DNA of 64,000 nt from Calvatia gigantea. Its lineage: Eukaryota > Basidiomycota > Agaricomycetes > Agaricales > Lycoperdaceae. This document shows, in pieces, positions 56,750 to 64,000 of the stretch (positions within the stretch are counted from its first letter, which is position 1; each line of letters begins with the position of its first letter). The notes under the pieces were generated by a model, which did no database searches, had not been told where the DNA came from, and saw only the letters and a list, made by a program, of their open reading frames with translations. The stretch covers positions 124,001-188,000 of the forward strand of contig JACAAK010000020.1 in the NCBI GenBank assembly GCA_025093985.1, read 5' to 3'. Made by a program: the position numbers and the translations under genes.

Positions 56750-57904
56750 TCACTGGGCAGTTTCACCCGACTCAGCCGCTTCCTCCACTTCTTCCTTCTT
56801 TTCCTCTTCACTCTTGTTTCCATTGTCTTCCTCTATCTCCATTACTACCTCCATTTCCTCCTGGGTTTCACCCGGCATGTGGGCCTCCTCGTTGTCATCC
56901 TCGTTGTCATCATCATCGTCAGCCAGCCCCAGGGCATCCATCACCTGCTGAACCATCAGTCCAATGCTGCACTGATACCCACCATTCTTGATGACTGCAG
57001 GCCTCAACATTCCTCCTGAGCTCATTCGCCTGCTCCAGCCTGCAGCAACTGCTCCTCTCCAACCTCAATCAGCCTATCCATCCTTACCCCCTGATCCTCC
57101 ATAATGGACTGCAATCTGCTCCAGGATATCGTTTTGGCGAGTAAGGAGAGCCGTGAGTTGATTATTGCTGACCCAAGGTACTTGAGTGGTGACAGTGATC
57201 GGCCGACGATGGGCGGGTGGAAGGCGACAAGCCTTCTTTGACAGCGAACATTCGAGGCACTTGGTGACCTCGCGACTAGAACGGCCATTAGCACAATCAC
57301 TGGGAAGCTAAGTGCCACTTACCTTGACGTCGACTCCCTGATTGTGCAAGGATCACCGTTGTCGAGACATCGCTCGCACTTATTATGGCCACCCATCTTG
57401 ACCTTCTTTCCGTCGACTGCAGGTGGCTCGTCCTCAGCCCGATTCCCTCCAGTCCGGGTCTGGCTTGCCCCCGAAATCTGACTCTTCATCAACACGTCTC
57501 CTTTTCAATGATGGCGGCACCTTCCCAACCCACTCCTTCGTGATCCTCTGTTGACGTCGCTTCTCGGCCGTTATCTTCTTATCCACTTCATCAGCGGCCT
57601 TATGCTTTCCTTCGCGTCTGCTCGCCTGCGCCAACTCCTCACGTTGCTCCTCCTCCCGCACCGCTCGTTCCTCGCGTTCCTTCCTCTCCCACTCCTCTTG
57701 CTCCTCTTGCTCCTTCTTTTCCCGTGCTTCTCATTCCACCCGTTCTTGCCTCTCTCACTCCTCGTTCTCCTCCAATTCGCGCAGCTCGCGTTCGGCCTGC
57801 CGTTCCGCCTCCTCCTGCCTTTCCAGTTCGAGTCGCTTGCGTTCACACATGGCCTCTAACTCGACCCGTTTCTCTGTGGCAGTTTTCTTGGTAGGGCTGG
57901 ACAT
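56750..57904 (-). pseudogene. C1 antisense accessory gene: coiled coil plus Zn2Cys6-like array, one intron
   Basis: The gene runs against pol and lies between pol and the 3' LTR. ATG at 57904 begins MSSPTKKTATEK. About 100 Glu/Arg/Lys-rich residues with heptad-like spacing follow (coiled coil, 57865-57640), then a basic patch (TAEKRRQQRITKEWVGKVP and LKRRR). After the 47-nt intron (57276-57322) is removed, six cysteines space as C-x2-C-x6-C-x13-C-x2-C-x6-C (KCERCLDNGDPC … KCLECSLSKKAC, about 57380-57235). This matches the fungal Zn2Cys6 binuclear cluster spacing. A helical region and an Asp/Glu-rich C-terminus end at TGA 56752-56750. TGA at two Arg codons near 57740 and an extra base near 57445 break this copy. 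DNA binding is the natural guess, and self-regulation or targeting is possible. The function is unproven. Confidence 0.68.
57276..57322 (-). other. 47-nt intron in C1 antisense gene
   Basis: On the minus strand it reads GTAAGTGGCAC … GTTCTAG, with GCTAAT before the acceptor. Without removal the second cysteine half is out of frame. The intron sits on the strand opposite to the genomic RNA, so retrotransposition would not splice it out. That explains its survival in both copies. Confidence 0.65.
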
Positions 57905-58042
57905 GGTAGTGGTCGAGGTGGTGGTGGTTAGAGAAGAGAATGGGACCGTAAAATTTCCAAGGTGATGAAATTTACATGCACCATCAAAAGTCTAATTGGA
58001 GATTCCCACGGTCCGATTTCACGGCCTCAAGGGCTCAGCCCT

Positions 58043-58055
58043 AATGGGGGGATAC
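58043..58055 (+). promoter_or_regulatory. C1 polypurine tract
   Basis: AATGGGGGGATAC directly precedes the 3' LTR. It resembles the family A tract (GGGGGGTAT) in length and in its AT-containing tail. Confidence 0.7.
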
Positions 58056-58603
58056 TGTCATGACCCGCGCACGTTCGCCCGCTCTCACCCGCTTCCCCCG
58101 CTCGTAGTCATCATTACCTTAGTCCGGCTGCATTGGGTTGCTCTTCATTCTTTCTGTCAGTCAGTCCGATATCCTGTTTTCTATATTAATCTCTATCCCC
58201 TTCAACTTCTCCACTATCGCCTTATAGTTAAAACTTGATTCCGGTGTCTTGTTAGGCGGCCGCCCTCAGCGGCCGTCCATTCTTTGTTCACCATTACTTT
58301 CGTACTTCCCACTTTTCAGACTAGTATATAAACCTAGTCCCCACACTTGTAAATCCTTAGTCTGATTATCAACCACGATTACGCCCTCTGATTCTGTTCC
58401 TCTCTGTCTCTGTTCCTCCGACCCTCTGACCCCACTCCCTCCTGAAATACGGACTTCGACGACAGCAGGAAGGCGCAACACATATGTTGAAGCCGCTGAG
58501 TCCAAATCTCGTACTCGTCCGAATTCACCCGCTCCATACGTTCTCACCCGACGTCACCTGGCGGCTAACCTTGGCCGATATCCCGTGTAACCTGATTGTA
58601 ACA
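58056..58603 (+). repeat. C1 3' LTR (548 bp)
   Basis: TGTCATGACCCGCG to GATTGTAACA. It differs from the 5' LTR at a handful of sites, several of them CpG versus CpA or TpG (for example CCCGCGCACG versus CCCACACACA). Confidence 0.95.
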
Positions 58604-59416
58604 CCATGCTGGCTTGCTTCCACCTCTGACAAACATGGTGTTGTCCACATCCAGCTTGGATGAAGATTTCCCAGAATGATTAGATCAGGTGTGCTCCTAT
58701 TCATCACTGATCAGAATGATCAAGATATCTGGGTCTATAGTATGGTTAAGGGATAAGTGAAGATGGGCAGCCGAGAGCTGTCCAGATGCGAAATTTGAGA
58801 GCCAATGAGGTAGGGAAGATATGACTGTGCTTCAGTAGTCATTGTCACTAATTTGGACACCGACAGCCAACAATTCATTTCGCTTTGCACTAAGGCCATT
58901 CAAGAAGAGTTGAACATCACTCTTGTCTGGGCAATGGGATGCCATGAAGTCGCGGTGAAGGCATGCCTGTGAGAAGGCACCCTTGTAAGTGTATTCCTGA
59001 ACAATGTTGTCCCACATCATTTTGACACTGGAGCACCAAGCAATGGTTATAAGGGTTGAGTCAGGGATTTTTTGGAATAACAGGGATCTCACAACACACT
59101 CATTTTGGTCCCATGTGTCAATCATCTCCTGGGTGACCATAGGTGTAGAAGGTGTCAGAATGATATCAGGTGTTGGTGAAAGGGTTGTTGATCCCTCCGG
59201 TGCCTTTGGTGCACTAGAGATACTTGCAGAGGGTGAGGGCTTGGCTAGGGTGGGTCCAGGGAGCTTCATGCACTTCTTCATTCCATCAAAGTGGCCCCAA
59301 AGGCCTTTTATCTCGACTTTGGTCATGAACCTGAGTGAAAACACAGCCCAGTTCGTATCTGCCAGCTCAAGTTTGGGAACAGAAGAGGGAAGAGCATTAT
59401 TCATGGTTGAGGCCAT
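58604..59416 (-). pseudogene. Copia2 gag fragment
   Basis: ATG at 59416 (MASTMNNALPSSVPKLELADTNWAVFSLRF) opens a UBN2-type copia Gag of another family than copia1. The NWAVFSLRF and GLWGHFDG motifs, WDQNE, and SSVKMMWDNIVQEYT followed by LLAVGVQISDNDY are typical. The frame is open for 194 codons to a TAG/TGA near 58832. Recognisable Gag sequence (SLPHWLSNFASGQ-like) continues to about 58690 before the C1 LTR junction. Protease, integrase and RT are absent. Confidence 0.8.
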
Positions 59417-59707
59417 AATGTTTGCACAAGCAATAATCTGTATTAGAATAGCAACAGATTGGGGCCTATAACCTGTAGAAACTGTATAAACTCAGTAACT
59501 CATTATACACATGAGAACTGTATATATTAGTCACCTATATAAACTGGTGATAGAATGAGCTTGCATCTGGCTATAGAAGAAAGGATAACATACCTCAGTA
59601 ACTTGTTATATGCATGAGAACTGAGGTATTCAGCTAATGAGACTATAGTACTTAAGCAATATCATAAAGCAGGGTCATACATGAAAACTTCATGTATCTA
59701 AGAGGCA
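59417..59707. repeat. Copia2 leader or LTR remnant with a direct repeat
   Basis: No gene is seen in this 291 bp. Two imperfect 34-bp copies, 59491-59524 and 59594-59627 (each beginning ctcagtaact and ending near gagaactg), are spaced 103 bp apart. The position just upstream of the Gag start suggests a leader or LTR end. Confidence 0.45.
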
Positions 59708-60254
59708 TGTTACAATTGGGTTACACGGGATATCGGCCGAGGTTAGCCGCCAGGTGATGTTGGGTGAAAACATACAGAGCGGGTGAATTCGGACGAGTAC
59801 GAGATTTGGACTCAGCAGCTTCAACGTATGTGTTACGCCTTCCTGCTGTTGTCGAAGTCTGTATTTCAGGAGGGAGTGGGGTCAGAGGGTCGGAGGAACA
59901 GAGACAGAGAGGAACAGAATCAGAGGGCGTAATCGTGGTTGATAATCAGACTAAGGATTTACAAGTGTGGGGACTAGGTTTATATACTAGTCTGAAAAGT
60001 GGGAAGTACGAAAGTAATGGTGAATGAAGAATGGACGGCCGCCGAGGGCGGCCGCCTAACAAGACACTGGAATCAAGTTTTAACTATAAGGCGATAGTGG
60101 AGAAGTTGAAGGGGATAGAGATTAATATAGAAAACAGGATATCGGACCGACTGACAAAAAGAATGAAGAGCAACCCAATGCAGCCGGACTAAGGTAACGA
60201 TGACTACGAGCGGGGGAAGCAGGTGAGAGCGGGCGAACGTGTGTGGGTCATGAC
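59708..60254 (-). repeat. Solo family C LTR (547 bp), inverted relative to C1
   Basis: Starts TGTTACAATTGGG and ends GGTCATGACA. It is CpG-rich and close to the C1 LTRs, so it is young. Flanks aggca (left) and acaga (right) do not match. Left is copia2 material and right is the middle of family A gag. Confidence 0.9.
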
Positions 60255-60257
60255 AAC

Positions 60258-60594
60258 AGAAGCCATCCTTGCCATAGGACAAGGATATAAAGCATCAGAA
60301 TACCAAGGAGATAAGAAAACCAACACCGGAACAACCTACAGAGGAATGGGAGAACCAATGGAGATAGGAAGCCGATGCCACATTTTCAATGCTGAAGGAA
60401 AACCTAAATGCTACAACTACAGCATTTTCGGACATATGGCCAAAGACTGCAAGAAACCCAAGGGGTTGACTTGCTACAACTGCGGGAAAACAGGCCACAT
60501 AGCAAAGGCCTGCATTGTACCAAAGAAGGTACAGGTCCGAGGAGTAGAGGAAGTTGACGAAGAGAAGAAGGATTTTTCCAAAGACTCCAAGTAG
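60258..60594 (+). pseudogene. A5 gag C-terminal fragment
   Basis: Begins in the EAILAIGQGYKASEYQGDKK segment. It carries two zinc knuckles, of which the first has its second Cys changed to Tyr (CYNYSIFGHMAKDC) and the second is intact (CYNCGKTGHIAKAC). It ends in the acidic DSK tail and TAG 60592-60594. The fragment is fully open over 112 codons. GGATTTTTCC lies at 60570-60579. Confidence 0.85.
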
Positions 60595-63500
60595 GCACTA
60601 CCTCGAGAGTCAGAAAGCTTGTATCTAGGATATCAGACAAATTCTATACAATTCCTAAGAGAAGAAAGCGCGAACTAAACCTAAAAGGAAAAATACAAAC
60701 GGCGAAAAAGGAGATAATGGTGGACACAATTGTCAACTCAGGATGTACAACCAGCAGCATCAGCAAAAAACTGGTAGACAAGGAAAAACTTCCCACCTGA
60801 AAACTGGAACAACAGATCTTAGTACTAAACATGGACAGAACACCAAACCAGGGTGGAAAAGTAACGGAAACGGCCACAATTGACATAGACATTCAAGGAC
60901 ACAAAGAACAGATTGAAGTGTCAGTTGTACAACTACAAGACCATGCAGAGATCTTTCTAGGACATAACTGGCTGGTCAAACATAACCCAGAAGTAGATTG
61001 GAATAATGGAGAAATCAAATTCACCCAGTGTCCACTGAACTGTCAATTCCCCCACCAAAACATCCCCATCACAGAGAAGATATGGAGCATGGCCACTACA
61101 GAGGATTTATGGGAAGAAGAAGATGAACCTGACCCAACTAAACCGGAAGACCTACCAGACTACGTACAGCCGTTCACACATCTATTCAACAAAACAACAT
61201 TCAACAAGCTCCCAGAATGAACTGAATGGGACCACAAAATAATCCTAATGGAGGATGCCCCAAAAGAAATAAGTGCAAGAATGTACAACATGACGGTCAA
61301 AGAACAGGACAAACTCAAAGCATTCATCAAAGAAAACCTAGAATCAGGATGAATATGACCATCGAAATCCCCATATACAGTACCAACCTTCTTTATTCCC
61401 AAGAAAGATGGATCCAAGAGATTAATTCAGGACTATAGATGATTAAACAATGTGGTAGTCAAGGACAAAACACCACTGCCAAGAATTGGCAAGGTGATCG
61501 ATAAACTTGGGAAGGCCAAGTACTTCAACAAGCTTAATATCATCTGGGGATATAACAACGTCAGAATCAAGGAAGGAGACAAATGGAAAGTGGTGTTTCT
61601 CACCAATGAAGGGCTCTTTGAACCAACAGTCATGTATTTTGGACTCAGCAACTTGCCGGAGACCTTCTCCAGAATGATGACAAGTATCTTCCATGATCTA
61701 TTGCAAAATGGAGATATTGTAAACTATATGGATGACTTCACCATTCCTGGCAACACCAAGGAGCAACTAAAAGAATAGACAATACAGTTCCTGAAATGCG
61801 CGGCACAATACAACCTATGCTTCAAACAAACCAAATGCATCTTTGACACGGAAGAAATCCCTATGTTAGGAGTCAAAGTCGGACATAGGCAAATAAAAAT
61901 GGAAGAAGAAAAAGTCAAAGCAGTACAAGACTGGCCAGAGCCAAAAAATACAAAAGGGGTAGAAAGGTTCCTAGGCTTCGCCAACTACTACCGATGTTTC
62001 ATAAAAAACTTCAGCAAGATCACAGGACCACTAAACAAACTCAAGGGAGCAACTACATGGGAATGGGGTCAAGAACATCAGATAGCCTTCGATCACCTTA
62101 AAAAGTGCATCACTGAAGAGCCTGTGTTAACCCTGCCACAAAGACAAGGACAATTCAGGGTAGAAGTCGATGCATCAGACTATGCATTAGGAGGCATGCT
62201 ATCACAGCTACAGGAGAGCAAATGGCACCCAATCGCCTTCACATCATGAACACTATCACTGGCAGAGTGTAATTATGAAATATATGACAAGGAGCTACTA
62301 GCCATCATCCATGCCCTAAAGGAATGGAGACACTACCTGCTGGATGTGGAAGAAAAATTTGAAATCTGGACCGACCACAAAAACTTGAAATACTACTGAG
62401 AACCACAAAAACTGAACAGACGACAAGCTCGATGGTACCTACACTTACAGGACTATGACTTCACACTGTGACATATACCTGGAAAAACAAACACAAAGGC
62501 TGACCTATTGTCCCGAATCCACCAAATACCAGAGGGACAAGAAGACAAACTAGTCACCATGATCTGGGAAAGTTGGCTACAAACAAGAAACACAGATGAT
62601 ACAGTGCTCTTACAAGCAGAATTATTCCTCGAACCAACATTCCTAGAACGAATCTGAAACAAGCCCCAGTGTGAGACAACAGTTCTTACCAAATTAAGAA
62701 AACTGGAGTCCAAGCTCACTGAGGAGCACAGAATTATCTACAAACAAAATAGCACATATGTCCCACCCGACCCAAAGCTATGAGAAGAAATCCTAACACA
62801 GTATCATGACATGCCAGACATGGGCCACCCAGGCCAACACAGAATGATGGAACTAATCAGCCGCAACTATTGGTGGCCAACAATACAAAAGGATGTGAAA
62901 AAATATATCCAAGGGTACCAAGCCTGTCAAAGGAATAAAGCAAGAACAACACCACTCAGATTGCCACTACACCCCCTCCCAGTCCCAAATGGACCTTGGG
63001 AAGAAATCAGCATCAATATGATCGGACCACTACCAGGGTCAAAAGGGAAAGACACAATACTGGTCGTTGTAGACTGCTTCACAAAAATGATATGGCTTAT
63101 AGCGACTACCACAGATGTTTCATCCAAGGATATCGCAAAGATATATTGAAATGAAATATGGAAGCTACATGGATTACCAAGGAAAGTACTCAGTGACCAA
63201 GGACCTCAATTCACATCAGAATTCACCAAAGAACTATTCAAAGGACTCAGTATAGAACACAACCTATTGACAGCATATCACCCACAAACAGACGGACAAA
63301 CAGAGTGCATCAACAGAGAAATAGAAACATACATCCACTTATACTGCAATTACAACCAAGATGACTGGGCAGAATGGCTCCCCATTGCAGAATTTCAGTA
63401 TAATAACAAATGACATGGAGGAATGCAAGCAACGCCGTTCTTTCTAAACTATGGAAGAAACCCATGAAAAGGGAAAAACGAACTACCAACAAACAATCCA

Positions 63501-64000
63501 GCAGCCACGGATTTCTTAAAGGAACTTCAGACTGCCCGAGATGATGCCTCAGCAGCACTATGAACATACCAAGAAAAGATGAAACAGCAATATGACTGTA
63601 ACAAGACCCACAGCCAAACATACCAAATAGGTGATGCAGTGTGGCTGGAGAACACCAACATCCATACCAATCAAGCATCAAAGAAGCTAGGCCAAAAATG
63701 GTATAGCCCTTTCCTTATCAAGGAAAAGATAGGAGAAGTGGCATATTGGCTAATGTTACTAGATGGATGGGCCATCCATGATGTGTTTAACAAACAACTC
63801 TTGACACCAGCACATCAGGCCAAGTTTCCAAGCCAAAAACAGCCACTGGTGCCTGCCCCTGTGATCATAAACAATGAAGAAGAATACGAAGTGGAAGAAA
63901 TCCACAGACAAAGGAAACAGGGAAGGGGATATCAATTTCTAGTCCACTGGAAGGGGTATAGCAATGAAGAAGATATGTGGACAGTGGAGTCCAATTTGGA
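60595..64000 (+). pseudogene. A5 pol: protease to chromodomain, broken, cut by window end
   Basis: The protease has NSG near 60737 and LGHNWL near 60958. RT is open 61452-61778, with YMDD at 61725-61736. The Arg codon variable in the family is CAA (61827-61829). RNase H has VEVDASDYALGGMLSQ (about 62160). The integrase finger is at 62830-62945, with GYQACQRNK. The first catalytic Asp is Asn (SINMIGPLP, about 63010) and the second is in SDQGPQF (about 63196). The Glu motif is TECINREIE (about 63300). The GPY/F linker (63660-63800) and chromodomain (EEYEVEEI to FLVHWKGYSNEEDMW, 63880-63990) follow. TGA/TAG stops at 61218, 61351, 61439, 61776 and 62656 are point changes. There are few indels. 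Confidence 0.88.

Larger units (their letters stand above)
50883..58603 (+). mobile_element. Ty3/gypsy family C copy C1, LTR to LTR
   Basis: A 7,721-bp element with two 548-bp LTRs that are nearly identical and CpG-rich, so it is young. Layout: LTR, self-priming site, gag, pol with degenerate chromodomain, convergent antisense gene, polypurine tract, LTR. Flanking 5-mers (tgact left, ccatg right) do not match, so either the junctions were rearranged after insertion or the assembly joins different copies. The coding part has many single-base insertions. Confidence 0.92.
60255..64000 (+). mobile_element. Ty3/gypsy family A copy A5, 5' truncated, runs off the window
   Basis: Starts abruptly inside gag next to the C LTR and continues through pol into the chromodomain at the window end. 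The 5' LTR, primer site and most of gag are missing. ORF3 and the 3' LTR would lie to the right of the window. Confidence 0.9.

Noticed and set aside
1..64000. Classical repeat-induced point mutation as the only mutator
   Set aside because: The changes I compared are concentrated at CpG on both strands. I cannot compute dinucleotide indices here, so CpG deamination is the simpler reading.
1..64000. tRNA, rRNA, CRISPR or DNA transposon features
   Set aside because: I saw no cloverleaf, rRNA core, regularly spaced repeats, or terminal inverted repeats with a transposase.

Overview
The window is a solid block of nested LTR retrotransposons, and I see no convincing host gene in 64 kb. The residents are chromodomain-bearing Ty3/gypsy elements plus Ty1/copia fragments. 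The gene content, the short antisense intron and the heavy CpG loss in old copies suggest the repeat-rich heterochromatin of a filamentous basidiomycete, probably an agaricomycete. That assignment is inference from style, not from a marker gene.

Three gypsy families recur, named here A, B and C. Family A has ~300 bp LTRs, a double zinc-knuckle Gag, Pol with chromodomain, and a 328-codon sense ORF3. Copies: A1 (1-4312 plus 19844-20156, +), A2 (4313-19838, +), A3 (22012-26082, -), A4 (41392-47740, +, complete with TSD) and A5 (60255 to the window end, +). Family B has ~630 bp LTRs, Gag, Pol with chromodomain, and a sense ORF3 ending in zinc-knuckle-like repeats. Copies: B1 (5106-14292, +, complete with TSD) and B2 (26083-30918, -). 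Family C has 548 bp LTRs, Gag, Pol with degenerate chromodomain, and an antisense gene before the 3' LTR. Copies: C1 (50883-58603, +) and C2 (30953-38751, -), plus solo LTRs at 59708-60254 and, more diverged, 21410-22011. Copia material lies at 20157-21409, 30959-31372 (solo LTR), 38752-50882 (interrupted by A4) and 58604-59416, all on the minus strand apart from the solo LTR, whose matching orientation is also minus.

The left third is a resolved nest: B1 sits in the gag of A2 (TSD tagtc), and A2 sits 9 bp upstream of the 3' LTR of A1, at its polypurine tract (TSD aaatt). In the middle, a solo copia LTR landed 6 bp inside the C2 LTR (TSD gttat), copia1 truncates the other C2 LTR, and A4 is inserted in copia1 (TSD tggca). 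On the right, C1 and an inverted solo C LTR flank a copia gag fragment with no matching duplications.

How the parts work: all three gypsy families show the same replication layout. A TATA-like box lies 33-35 nt upstream of a 10-11 nt LTR word, whose reverse complement begins exactly 2 nt after the 5' LTR. This is the geometry of Tf1-type self-priming rather than tRNA priming. Families A and B have Gag and Pol in -1 relation around a GGATTTTT run. Each family carries a different accessory gene between pol and the 3' LTR. The most striking is the family C antisense gene, which has its own start, a 47-nt intron retained in both copies, a Zn2Cys6-like cysteine array and a downstream AATAAA. Old copies are riddled with TGA and CAA changes at former CGA codons (CpG decay), while B1 and C1 keep their CpGs but carry many single-base frameshifts.
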